DNA of 33,518 bases from Streptomyces bambusae (GTDB lineage: Bacteria; Actinomycetota; Actinomycetes; Streptomycetales; Streptomycetaceae). The stretch spans positions 1 through 33,518 of the forward strand of contig NZ_JAJAUZ010000076.1 in the NCBI RefSeq assembly GCF_020532645.1, read 5' to 3'. The notes beneath the pieces were generated by a model, which had not been told where the DNA came from, did no database searches, and saw nothing but the letters and a program-made list of their open reading frames with translations. The position numbers were made by a program, and so were the translations under genes. This document shows, one piece after another, positions 1 through 8,238 of the stretch. Numbering within the stretch: position 1 is the stretch's first letter; each line of letters starts with the position of its first letter.

Positions 1-66
1 GATGCCTGGGACGACCGAATAAGCCTGATCAACCTGGGCGCCTTCGAGGGCAACACAGGTCCGTGA
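1..66 (+). CDS. possible C-terminal end of an unrecognised gene
   Basis: Frame 1 is open from the first base of the window to a TGA at 64-66 and would encode the last 21 residues of a protein ending ...EGNTGP. The piece is too short to assign to a family. It lies 48 bp from the IS256 left end, so it could be a host gene end or a remnant of another element. Low confidence. Confidence 0.2.
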   Translation, partial: DAWDDRISLINLGAFEGNTGP

Positions 67-113
67 CCATGCTGGATCCAGGCTCCAGAGCGTGCGCCGA
101 CGGGCGTGTCAGC

Positions 114-1486
114 GATCTTGTGTAAGTCGGGTGGTGTCATTGGATGCTGAGCCGGTCCTCGAAGAAGAGTGAGAACTGGTTCAGTGCTTCTTTCCAGTGT
201 GCGGCGACGTGGTTGGCGTCGCGCGCTTTGGGGTTGATCTGCTCGCGGACCGCGAGGTAGAGGACTTTCAACGCGGCCTGTTCCGAGGGGAAGTGGCCGC
301 GGTTGCGGGTGGCTTTGCGGAGCCGCGAGTTGATCGATTCGACCATGTTCGTGGAGTAGACCACCGTCCTTATGGCCGGCGGGAACGCCAGGTAGGGCGT
401 GAACTCAGGCCAGGCCGAACGCCAGGTCCGCACGATCGCCGGATAGCGTTCGCCCAGCTCAGACGCCTCGAACGCGTCGAGGGCCTGCTCGGCGGCCGCC
501 TCGGTCGGCGCTGTGTAGACCGCCTTCAGCGCGGGCAGCAGCTTCGGGTGGTCCCGCACCGACGACAGCCGGAGCGAGGTCCTGGTCAGGTGGATCACGC
601 AGGTCTGGACGGTGGCCTTGGGCCAGGTCGCGGTGACCGCGTCGGGCAGGCCCTTCAGGCCGTCGCAGGCCACGATGCACACGTCCTCGATGCCCCGGTT
701 CCGCAGCTCGGAGAGCACCGCCATCCACGTCGTGGCACCCTCGCCCTCGGAGCCGACCCACAGCCCGAGGACGTCCTTGCGGCCGTCCATGTCGACGCCG
801 ACAGCCAGGTAGACGGGCTTCGAGGACACCGAACCGGACCGGATCTTCACCCACAGCGCATCGATGTAGATGATCGGCCAGACCGCGTCCAGAGGCCGGT
901 TCTGCCAGCTCACGAGCTCGTCGATGACCGCGTCGGTGACCTTGCTGATCAGGTCCGGGCTGACCTCGACCCCATAGATCTGGGCGAGGTGGGAGCGGAT
1001 GTCGCGCACGCTCATGCCGCGGGCGTAGAGCGAGAGGATCCGGTCGTTGAACCCGGCGAGCCGGCGGGCGTTCTTCGGCACCAGACGCGGCTCGAAGTCA
1101 CCGTTGCGGTCCCTGGGAATCCCGAGCGTGACCACGCCGGCATCGGTCAGGACCGTCTTCGGCGAGGTCCCGTTCCGCGAGTTCCCCGACCCGTGACCTG
1201 CCGGATCCCCACGCTCGTAGCCGAGGTGTTCACTCATCTCGGCTTCCAGAGCCCGCTCCAGCACGGCCTTGGTGATCTCCGTCAGCAGCCCGCCCTCACC
1301 CAGCAGGGCCGTCCCGGAGGCGTCAGCCTTGTCGAGCAGCCGCTCGACCACCTCATCGACCGTCTTGTCACCGGCCGCCGAGGCGACTGGCTCTGTCTTG
1401 TCTGTCATGACTCGTCCGATCCGCCTGGCCCACAGGCCCGAGGCCGAGCCCCGTGCCAGGCTGCCACATCACGGACTTACACGATC
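114..1486. mobile_element. IS256-family insertion sequence
   Basis: The element holds a single transposase gene flanked by imperfect inverted terminal repeats. The left end reads gatcttgtgtaagtcgg (114-130); the right end reads cggacttacacgatc (1472-1486), whose complement is gatcgtgtaagtccg. The arms share gatc and gtgtaagtc, with two extra bases in the left arm. I could not define a target-site duplication. The STAND gene broken at the right end does not resume on the left side, so more than a simple insertion has happened here. Confidence 0.8.
137..1408 (-). CDS. IS256-family (mutator-type) transposase
   Basis: This 423-residue protein is full length for the IS256/mutator transposases, which move the element by a DDE-type cut-and-paste or copy-out reaction. 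The likely catalytic carboxylates are Asp183 (YIDALW), Asp249 (ACDGLKG) and Glu357 (STNMVESINSRLRK, the family signature). The N-terminal region (about residues 45-140) contains the EAEMSEHLGY segment and the HTH-like MSVRDIRSHL stretch typical of the family. ATG at 1406-1408 is the only sensible start. The frame is intact, so the element may still be active. Confidence 0.95.
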   Translation of the reverse strand: MTDKTEPVASAAGDKTVDEVVERLLDKADASGTALLGEGGLLTEITKAVLERALEAEMSEHLGYERGDPAGHGSGNSRNGTSPKTVLTDAGVVTLGIPRDRNGDFEPRLVPKNARRLAGFNDRILSLYARGMSVRDIRSHLAQIYGVEVSPDLISKVTDAVIDELVSWQNRPLDAVWPIIYIDALWVKIRSGSVSSKPVYLAVGVDMDGRKDVLGLWVGSEGEGATTWMAVLSELRNRGIEDVCIVACDGLKGLPDAVTATWPKATVQTCVIHLTRTSLRLSSVRDHPKLLPALKAVYTAPTEAAAEQALDAFEASELGERYPAIVRTWRSAWPEFTPYLAFPPAIRTVVYSTNMVESINSRLRKATRNRGHFPSEQAALKVLYLAVREQINPKARDANHVAAHWKEALNQFSLFFEDRLSIQ

Positions 1487-1488
1487 TT

Positions 1489-3336
1489 TCAGACACATCC
1501 GCGCCGACTTGGCCTTGATACTGCTGCCCGTCGTGGAACTGCCGCACTGAGGTTAAACGTCAAGGTGAGGACCTGTTCCGCAAAAGGCAGTGCTTCGTGG
1601 TGGCGTCCGAGGTAGTGGTAGGTGGTCGCCAGGTTGTTGCGGGCAAGCTGGGTTTCGGGGTGGTCGGGGCCGAGGATGCGCTCATGAGCTGCGAGTGTCT
1701 GCACCTTGAGGTTGAGGGCTTGGTCATGGTGACCGAGTCGGGACAGAGCAGTGGCCAGGTTGTTGTGGATCGTGAGGGTGTCCGGGTGGTCCGGTGCCAG
1801 GATGTCGGAAGCAAGGCGAACCATGAACTGCCAGTAGTCGTGGGCGGTGCTGTACAGGCCGACGCGCAAGAGGCTGTTCCCGGCCCGGAAGAGGACGAAG
1901 TGCACTTCACCGGACCAGAGGTGGGGGCGGACGTTGACGTGGAGGGTGTCGGTGTTGGCGCGTAGGACTGCGGCCAGTTCGCGGTGGGGCTCCTCCGGGT
2001 CCGGCCAGTCCTCGTTCAGAGCATCTGCAATCGGCAGGGCCAGCCGGGGCTGATGCGCGGCCGGAGTCGTCTCGCGGACGGCCCGGGCGGTGAGGGCGTG
2101 GATGCGGATCTGCTGGTGGGGCGAGCGCGGATCGTACGTGATGAGGTGGTACCGGTCCAGGGCCAGCAGCGCCGAGCGGGCGTGCTCCCACGTCACCTGC
2201 TCGCGCGGTACGCCATCCGGCCGCTGTTCCGTGAGGTGGCCGAGAAGGGCGTCGGTACGCCACAGCGACTCCGGGTGCCCCGCCGGGTCCAGCAGGGCGA
2301 CGACCCGGAGGACGTGTTCGGCCAGGCCCACCGGTCCTGTCCGGTTGGCGGCGGCCAGGGAGAGCAGGAGGGCGGCGGCGACTCCGCGGCCGTAGCGCTC
2401 CGTGTCCGCCCAGCCGGGCAGCAGCTCGTCCAGGTGCCGGCCGCTGTCCGCCAGCCGTTGCAGGTACGCGGTGGCGGTGAGGCGCTCGTTGACCAGGTAC
2501 GCGGCGGCGTGGCCGAGCGCGAGCGGAAGCCGGCCCAACTCCCCCGCCAGCAAACCGGCCCGGCCCTCCAGCAGGTGACCGGCGCCCTCGCCCGCGAGCC
2601 GGGTTTCGAGGTAGTCGACGGCCTCCTCGGGCGTGTACAGGTCGACGTCGATGCGCGTCCGGTTGCCGCCGGTCATCCGCACGTCGTGCAAACGGCTGGT
2701 GGAGAGCACCCACCCGTTCGGCCCGGCCGGCCACCACGGCCCGACCGCGTCGGGGTCCGTTACGTCGTCCAGTACGACCAGCCAGGACCTGGAGGTCGTC
2801 GCAGCCCAGGCCAGGAACGACCGCGCGTCGGCCAACGGATCCGCGCCGTCCGCGCCGGGAGCCCGTACGAGCCGGGCGGCCTGGGCGTACAGCGTGACGA
2901 TCTGCTGGACCTCCGTGGCCGGGATCCACAGGACGAGGTCAACACCCTTACCCACCGCCTCCGTTGCGTACGCGGCGGCCAGCTGGGACTTGCCGACACC
3001 CCCGCCGCCGGACAGCACCTGGGTGAGGACGGCGGGCCCGCCGGCGTTGCGGGCCGCGTCGATGGCGGCCCGCAGCCGCGGGCGCGGCTGGAACGCGGTC
3101 GCGAGCAGCGGGACCGCGCCCACGCGCAACGGCCAGGCGACCGGGGCGGGCGCGGCTGCCGCGTGGACGTGTTTGTCGCCGGTGACCAAGTCCCCGGCGA
3201 TGTCCGTCCGGTTGCCGTCACCGCTGATGCCCAGCCCGAGCCGCTCGCCCGCCGAAATCCCGCGCTCACCTGCTGTCGGCGCCCGGCTGCCGCCGCGGTC
3301 CTCGCCTTTGCTCCGCTGCCACCACCTGCTCGTCAC
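1489..3336 (-). pseudogene. truncated STAND ATPase (NB-ARC with TPR repeats)
   Basis: The GTG start at 3336-3334 overlaps the TGA of the upstream membrane-protein gene (GTGA), implying coupled translation. Residues 36-55 carry a Gly-Asp-x-Asn-x-Thr motif (SGDGNRTDIAGD). An NB-ARC domain follows, with P-loop GGGGVGKS at 110-117 and Walker B SWLVVLDDV. The C-terminus has one complete 42-residue TPR (LAPDHPDT...) and most of a second, then stops matching after EQVLTLT, near base 1558. The remaining frame runs through about 70 bp of unrelated sequence to a TGA at the IS256 right end. The intact paralogue at 16286-18703 has seven repeats, so about five are missing here. STAND proteins act as ATP-driven sensors, with the TPRs usually sensing the trigger. 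The truncated receptor may be non-functional. Confidence 0.8.
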
Positions 3337-3752
3337 GGCCGGGTCTGGTTCCCGTCCCCGGTGATGGCTTCCCCGACGGTACGGCCGACGACGCCGCGAT
3401 CGCCCGGGCGGGCCAGGTCGCCGCCGGGCGCGGCCGCGGGCGGGGTCGTGGGTGCCGGCACCTGCGGGGCCTGGCCGGTGACCACGTTGTTGTCCCCCGT
3501 GATCGCACGGCCGATGACGTCGGCCTGCACGGAACGGGCACCCGTCTGCGGTGCGGGTGCCTCCGGCCGGGTCAGCACCCACAGGGACACCGCCAGCGCG
3601 ATCACGCTCACGACGGCCCCGATGACGCTCGCCATCTTGTCGGCCTTGTCGAGGTCCACCGCAGCCATGGCCACCAGGCAGCCGATCAGCCCTGCCGCGA
3701 ACACCCCGGCCGCCACCTGCCACGCACGCCGCGCCCCACCCTGAACTGCCAT
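3333..3752 (-). CDS. small two-helix membrane protein with C-terminal GD-N motifs, partner of the STAND ATPase
   Basis: This 139-residue protein starts at ATG 3752-3750, preceded by a G-rich Shine-Dalgarno tract. Two hydrophobic helices lie at about residues 12-32 and 41-61. A Pro/Ala-rich linker follows, containing two copies of a short motif: GRAITGDNNVVTGQ at 81-94 and GEAITGDGNQT at 127-137, the latter two residues from the C-terminus. The same kind of motif (SGDGNRT) sits at the N-terminus of the STAND ATPase encoded immediately downstream with a GTGA overlap. I know no named family for it. By context it is a candidate membrane effector or anchor of the ATPase; this is inference. Confidence 0.7.
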   Translation of the reverse strand: MAVQGGARRAWQVAAGVFAAGLIGCLVAMAAVDLDKADKMASVIGAVVSVIALAVSLWVLTRPEAPAPQTGARSVQADVIGRAITGDNNVVTGQAPQVPAPTTPPAAAPGGDLARPGDRGVVGRTVGEAITGDGNQTRP

Positions 3753-3879
3753 GCCAACCCCCACTGTCGGGCCGAAGAGCCTGTCTCCCGCGCTCTTCCC
3801 CAACCTATTCCCCGCCCGGGCGCGCCATCCCCGGTTCGCGCCGACTGGAGAGTGACCCGGGCGGCGTCCCCGCTCGGCC

Positions 3880-4428
3880 TTACGGTGTGACCGGGGGAGT
3901 GGCCAGTACGCCGAACCACTGCTCGGCACCCCACTCTTCGAAACGGTCCGCCTCCGTGAAGCCCAGCTTCGCCGCGAGGCGCATCGCGCGGGTGTTGGCG
4001 GTCTGGGTGCAGAGCACCACCGGCTCGTCGGGGAGGGCGCCGGCGAACCAGCCGAGTGCCGCCGTGCACGCCTCGGCGGCGTACCCGTACCCCCACGCCT
4101 CCGGCAGGAACAGGTAGCCGAGTTCGGTTTCGCCGCCGTCCGGCCGGACGTGCCCCGGACGCTCCGCGCCGCGCCGGTCGAGCGTGACCATGCCGACCAT
4201 CGACCCGTCGAGCTCCACCACGAACAGGCCGGGCCGCTGCCCGGGCACCTCCGGCACGGCACGTTCGAGTTCGGCGCGCGGCCGCGATCCACCGGTGTAC
4301 GTGCCCACCTCCGGAGAGGCGAACAACTCGATGAACGCGGCCCGGTCCCGGGCTTCGGACGCGCGGAGCACGAGCCGTTCGGTCCGAATGGGGGCGGTGG
4401 GCCAGGCGTCGGATGGGAGTTCGGTCAT
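3880..4428 (-). CDS. GNAT-family N-acetyltransferase (RimJ/RimL-like)
   Basis: This 182-residue protein transfers an acetyl group from acetyl-CoA to an amine; the substrate cannot be told from sequence. The RTERLVLRA opening is typical of the Acetyltransf_3 branch. ELGYLFLPEAWGYGYAAEA at about 102-120 contains the acetyl-CoA pyrophosphate loop (G113, G115), and NTRAMRLAAKLGF is the usual final helix. The ATG at 4428-4426 lies only 10 bp from the tnpB stop at the end of the IS607 element, and no good Shine-Dalgarno is visible. The original promoter has probably been displaced by the insertion. Confidence 0.9.
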   Translation of the reverse strand: MTELPSDAWPTAPIRTERLVLRASEARDRAAFIELFASPEVGTYTGGSRPRAELERAVPEVPGQRPGLFVVELDGSMVGMVTLDRRGAERPGHVRPDGGETELGYLFLPEAWGYGYAAEACTAALGWFAGALPDEPVVLCTQTANTRAMRLAAKLGFTEADRFEEWGAEQWFGVLATPPVTP

Positions 4429-4437
4429 GGCCGCAAC

Positions 4438-4530
4438 CTAACCGTTCTTAGCGATATTGGCTATTGCTGGCCGAATCGCTTGAAACCGGACTGGTCCGGT
4501 GACCCCGCGAACGGTGTTCGGGGTCTGGGA
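4438..4530 (-). ncRNA. candidate omega/reRNA scaffold at the tnpB 3' end
   Basis: The last ~90 bases of tnpB, reaching the presumed element end, contain two hairpins. One has accgga/tccggt arms at 4485-4490 and 4495-4500 with a 4-nt loop. The other has gaccccg/cggggtc arms at 4501-4507 and 4519-4525, with further inner pairing. TnpB guide RNAs are made from exactly this position, with the guide lying just beyond the element end. Here it would read into the 5' side of the acetyltransferase gene. No RNA evidence is available, and the tnpB frame is broken. Confidence 0.3.
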
Positions 4531-6019
4531 GCAGCGCGAGTTGGTGCGTCGTCCAATGGTCACCGAGGCGCCGTGGTGGCGGGTGACGGTGGTCTGCTGG
4601 TTGGTCTGCTGGAGCGGGGCCCGCCAATAGCGGTCGCCCCAGATGCTGGTGTAGGCCGGGTCGACGGCGATGACGACGAGGCCGGCGTGGAAGGCCATCG
4701 ACCGCAGGCGCTCGCGGAAGCGGGCGGTGGGGATACCGGCGACGGTCCGGCGGAAGGTCTTCCCGCGTCGGCCTCGACCCATGGTCTCGCGGCCGGTGGC
4801 GCAGGCGTCGTCGAAGCCCAGGTTCTCGATCGCGATACCCGCGCACCGGTGCCCGCGCGCGATGCGGAGCAGCTCGGAGATCGCGGCGCGCAGTCGGCCG
4901 TCCCGCTGGCTTGTCGGGCCGGTCAGGTTGAGGGGCACCGTGATCGGTGCGCCGACGGGGTTGCCGTGCTCGTCGAGGATGTAGGCGGCGAGGTGGTCGG
5001 CGTTCAGGTCGACGCCGAGCAGCCGCCCGCCGGACTGCCGGATTTCTTCCGGGGTGGGGAGGGCGGCGGGCTCGGCGCCCCAGGAGGCGTCGAGGTACCA
5101 GCGGTCACGGGCCGGTTCGTGGACGAAGTCGTAGCGCACGGCCCGGTTCGCGGTGGCGCGGTCGAGCCACTCCTCGCGGCGGTGGTGGAAGGTGATGGCG
5201 AAGGAGAACCGGTAGCGGCCACGGGCTGTGTTCGCCAGATGCCGCAGCGGCTCGGGCAGCACCATCGTCACCTCGCCCGTCTCCGGGTGGACGGTGATCG
5301 TGTAGTTGCCGTACGGGGCGCCGGACTCTCCGTCGGCGGTCAGGAACAGCCGGGCGGCGTCCCACCGCTGCCGCCACTGCTCGACGGTCAGCTGCGCGTC
5401 GGCGAGGTTGTGCCGGGTCTTGAGCAGGCGCCGGCCGCCGACCACGATCGCCGGCCGCCCGGCGTCGATGCGCGACTCGACGGCCGCGAGACGACCCCGA
5501 AGGACCTGGAGACGGCGCTGCTTCTCGAAGCGCTCGGCCTGGGTGGGGTAGCCACGGACGCCGCTCTTCGATCGCTGCCCGCACGGGACCTCCAGCCCGC
5601 TTCTCGACGGTGCGCACCGCGCGGCGCAGGGACGCGCGCTCGTCGAAGAGGGCGCGGGTGGAGAGCTGGTACTGGTCCTCCGAGGCGCGGGTCATCGCCC
5701 CGGCCCAGCGGGAGGAGGAGAGTGCCGTGAGGGACTTCTTGCGCGGGGCGCGCTGGTTGTCCTTGACCGCGACCTTGCCCAGGCCGATCCGCTCGGCGAG
5801 GTCGGCGCGTTGGTGGCGGCCGAGGTGGACGCCGACCCGGCGCAGCACCTCGGCATCCGCGGCGCTGACACGGGCGCGGTCACGAATGCGGGCGCCGGTG
5901 GGCGCGGAAACAGTGAAGGAGGCTGCGATCGTCCGGAGTCTGCGCTTCCTGCGGCGCTTTCCCGCCACGATCACCACACCTTCCCGAATGCCTTCCTCAA
6001 CCAACAAGGAAAATCCCAC
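4438..6019 (-). pseudogene. tnpB: IS607-type TnpB (RuvC-like RNA-guided nuclease family), frameshifted
   Basis: The N-terminal frame (GTG about 6019, GKRRRKRRLRTIAASF...) continues through RRAVRTVEKR, then loses similarity. A second frame picks up as SGVRGYPTQAERFEKQ and continues through RRLLKTRHNLADAQ, so the shift lies at about 5580-5600. The RuvC residues visible are Asp in GVDLNADHLAAY and Glu in IAIENLGF. The region that normally supplies the third carboxylate reads HHGASVTIGRR, and no CxxC zinc finger is present, as in other actinobacterial relatives. TnpB proteins are RNA-guided nucleases that favour retention of their element. This copy is probably inactive unless frameshifting is programmed. 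Confidence 0.75.
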
Positions 6020-6036
6020 GCATGGCCAACTAAGGC

Positions 6037-6695
6037 CTACAAATCACCATACCCAGTGGTGGACTTGACCGCCGTAGTAAGGGCGCGCACCTTCGCCGAC
6101 CGGGCGCCGTACAACCGGCCGGAGAACGAGGTGACGACCGCGAGCATGTCCCGCGCCAGATCCTCCTCCTCACTGCCCTCCAGCTCCTCGTCCCCGCCCA
6201 CGATCCCCAGCCGGCACCCCCACGACGGCAGTACCACCTCCGCCAGCAGACCCGCACCGAACCGGGCCAAGCACTCCTCGTGCGTCACCAGAAGCACCGT
6301 CACCGCCTCAGCCTGACACGCCCGCAGCGCCCGCCGCATCCCCTTGTGCTTGTCCGACAACCCCGAGGCGACATCGGTGAACTCACCGGCCACGACCCGG
6401 CCCCCGGCTGCCACAAGGAGACGATCCATCTGCCGGTTCAGATCGCCCTCGGCCCGCTGCCGGTGCGAGGACGCCCGCCCGTACAGCACCACCGACCCGG
6501 TCTCCAGCAGACCCGGGTTACCCCGCCGGCGAGCCGCGGCGTCCAGATCCCCCACCCGGAACACCCTCCGCCCCCGGGCTACCGGCGGTTCTCCAACACC
6601 CCTTCCAGGGTGTAGCGGCGCAACGTCCGCGTGGACACCCCCAGCCTCTTCGCCGCCTTACCCGAAGAGATCCACACATCACCCGCATCACTCAT
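6037..6695 (-). pseudogene. tnpA: IS607-type serine recombinase TnpA, frameshifted
   Basis: ATG 6695-6693 opens a MerR-like HTH (VWISSGKAAKRLGVSTRT...), which ends at a TAG (6581-6579) after 38 codons. The next frame supplies PPVARGRRVFRVGDLD and then the serine-recombinase catalytic domain (VLYGRASSHRQ with the nucleophilic Ser, DLNRQMDRLL, FTDVASGLSDKHKGMRRAL) to the TAG at 6037. Removing one GA from the sequence ggagaacc near 6590-6596 would join LEGVLE to PPVARG, so a 2-nt duplication is the likely lesion. TnpA catalyses excision and integration of IS607 elements. It is followed by tnpB 17 bp downstream. Confidence 0.75.
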
Positions 6696-6733
6696 GTGGG
6701 GGACTGTATGACCCACCGCGGCCTACAACCGAA

Positions 6734-7039
6734 TCAACTGCTGCCAACCCGGCCGCCGGTCCTCAGCCCTCTGCCGGGCCGGTGATCGTCTTTCTGACGA
6801 CCGGCCTGCGGCCGGGCCTTCCTCAGCCGGGGCAGTCTGCTCGGTGAACGATCCAAGTGGGTGACCTTCTCGGCGAGGTTGAGCATGGGGTGCTCGTGCT
6901 CGATGTCGCGCAGGCGGTCACGGTATTCCCGCTCGGCCCTCGCGGCGGCAACGGAAGCCGGCACGGCCATGGCCACCTCGGGAGCGTTCGCCGGGCACAG
7001 GTACCGGTCGCTCCCCGGCTGCGGAGGCTGACGCTTCAC
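6734..7039 (-). CDS. small hypothetical protein, possibly truncated by the IS607 left end
   Basis: A GTG at 7039-7037 would start a 101-residue protein. Its first ~65 residues look coding (a helical stretch AAARAEREYRDRLRDIEHEH...), after which composition turns to Arg/Pro/Gly-rich filler. The change near base 6850 may mark the point where the IS607 element entered an older gene. A perfect ccggcc/ggccgg hairpin lies at 6801-6815 in the doubtful part. I do not recognise the family, and the call could be wrong. Confidence 0.3.
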   Translation of the reverse strand: MKRQPPQPGSDRYLCPANAPEVAMAVPASVAAARAEREYRDRLRDIEHEHPMLNLAEKVTHLDRSPSRLPRLRKARPQAGRQKDDHRPGRGLRTGGRVGSS

Positions 7040-7240
7040 GCGCCCACGGTACGCGGGTGCACGCGACCGCGTCAGCCCATCGCGCGGCGGGGAAGGTGCA
7101 CCGGGCGGCGGCGGTTCGCCGGCCGCCCGACCGCCCCGATATTCGCTTGCCTGCCCGACGGCACCTGCGCGAACGTCAACTGGCCACTGTCCAAAGCCCA
7201 CCGTTCAATCCCCACCGCCCAGCCGACGAACGCAGAGCCG

Positions 7241-7693
7241 ATGACCGAGCAGACCAGACCCAGGGCCGAGCGGCCGGACCCGACGACGACCGGCCACCCC
7301 GTCGACCACGAACTCGTGGCGGCCGCCGCGCACCTCGCCCGTACCCGCTGCCGCGGCGACAACCACACCATGGCGGCCGCGGCCCGTGCCGAGGACGGCC
7401 GGATCATCACCGCCGTGAACGCGTACCACTTCACGGGCGGCCCCTGCGCCGAGCTGGTCCTCATCGGCACGGCCGCCGCGCAGGGCGCGTACGCGCTGCG
7501 CACGATCGTGGCGGTGGGCGACCGGGACCGAGGGGTCGTACCGCCCTGCGGCCGGTGCCGGCAGGTCCTCCTCGACTACTTCCCCGGCCTCCAGGTCATC
7601 GTCGGCGCGGGCGACCGCATCCGCAGCGTCCCGGTTGCCGACCTGCTGCCCGACAGCTACGTCTGGGCCGACCACCAAGTGGATGCCGAATGA
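7241..7693 (+). CDS. cytidine deaminase-like protein (blasticidin-S deaminase type)
   Basis: This 150-residue protein has the zinc-dependent deaminase signature Cys69-Ala-Glu71 (GGPCAELVLIG) and Pro102-Cys103-Gly-Arg-Cys106. The two motifs supply the zinc ligands and the proton-shuttling glutamate. Length and the NHTMAAAARAEDG / NAYHFTGG segments resemble streptomycete blasticidin-S-type deaminases more than housekeeping cytidine deaminase, so the substrate could be cytidine or an aminoacyl nucleoside antibiotic. ATG at 7241 is chosen because upstream sequence is low-complexity. The stop overlaps the start of the next gene (ATGA), so the two are probably co-translated. Confidence 0.85.
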   Translation: MTEQTRPRAERPDPTTTGHPVDHELVAAAAHLARTRCRGDNHTMAAAARAEDGRIITAVNAYHFTGGPCAELVLIGTAAAQGAYALRTIVAVGDRDRGVVPPCGRCRQVLLDYFPGLQVIVGAGDRIRSVPVADLLPDSYVWADHQVDAE

Positions 7694-8229
7694 ACCGGCC
7701 CTTCCCGGACGAGCCGGAACTGCCGCCTCTCCCGCAGCCCGTCCCGCAGCCCGTCCCGCGGCCGGACGCCGAGCCGGTGTGGCTGGCCGCCGCGAACGTC
7801 GTCGCCTGGCGGCGCTGCGGCCCCGGCGGCCGGGAACTGCGCCCCGGCACGAAGTCGTTCAAGGGCGGTGCGAAGGTGTACGTGGCCCGCGTGTACTGGG
7901 GTCCCGGCGGCGACCGGGTCACGGCGGTGGGACGCGAGCGGCACACCGGGCGCTGGATCGTCATCGACACGGCGACCCGCCACCTCCACAGCTTCCGCCC
8001 GAAGCTCGTGCACACCCCGCGGGTGCTGGAACGGCTGGGCTCGGCGCACCGTGCCGGCGGCTTCACCGGTCCGGAGCGGACGGCGGAGGTCTGCGAGACG
8101 CTGGAGCGGTACGCGCGCCAGTACCGCGCCGAGATCGCGCCGCGGAGCCCGCATCCGGACCGGTGCCTGTGTCACGCCTGCCTGGCCGGGGAGACGGGGG
8201 CGGCCGGGGAGACCGGGGCGGCCGGGTGA
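7690..8229 (+). CDS. hypothetical protein coupled to the deaminase
   Basis: The ATG at 7690-7692 overlaps the deaminase stop (ATGA), indicating coupled translation. The 179-residue product has a Pro-rich N-terminus (PQPVPQPVPRPD). A central globular part follows (SFKGGAKVYVARVYWGPGGDRVTAVGRERHTGRWIVID), which looks like a beta-rich fold. The C-terminus has a CLCHAC motif and a short GETGAAG tandem repeat. I recognise no named family. The coupling suggests it works with, or is dosed with, the deaminase. Confidence 0.75.
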   Translation: MNRPFPDEPELPPLPQPVPQPVPRPDAEPVWLAAANVVAWRRCGPGGRELRPGTKSFKGGAKVYVARVYWGPGGDRVTAVGRERHTGRWIVIDTATRHLHSFRPKLVHTPRVLERLGSAHRAGGFTGPERTAEVCETLERYARQYRAEIAPRSPHPDRCLCHACLAGETGAAGETGAAG

Positions 8230-8238
8230 CCGTTCCGG

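Larger units (their letters stand above)
4438..6695 (-). mobile_element. IS607-family element with both genes frameshifted
   Basis: A serine-recombinase tnpA followed on the same strand by a RuvC-like tnpB is the IS607 arrangement. IS607 elements have no terminal inverted repeats, so the ends are uncertain. The right end is probably just past the tnpB stop at 4438; the left end lies somewhere between 6695 and about 6860. Both genes carry a frameshift, so the copy is unlikely to move by itself. Confidence 0.7.

Noticed and set aside
1984..3744. A long plus-strand open frame opposite the truncated STAND gene
   Set aside because: No recognisable domain, and composition follows the real gene on the other strand.
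4150..5730. A plus-strand open frame opposite the acetyltransferase and tnpB
   Set aside because: It spans an element boundary and two genes on the other strand, with shadow-type composition.
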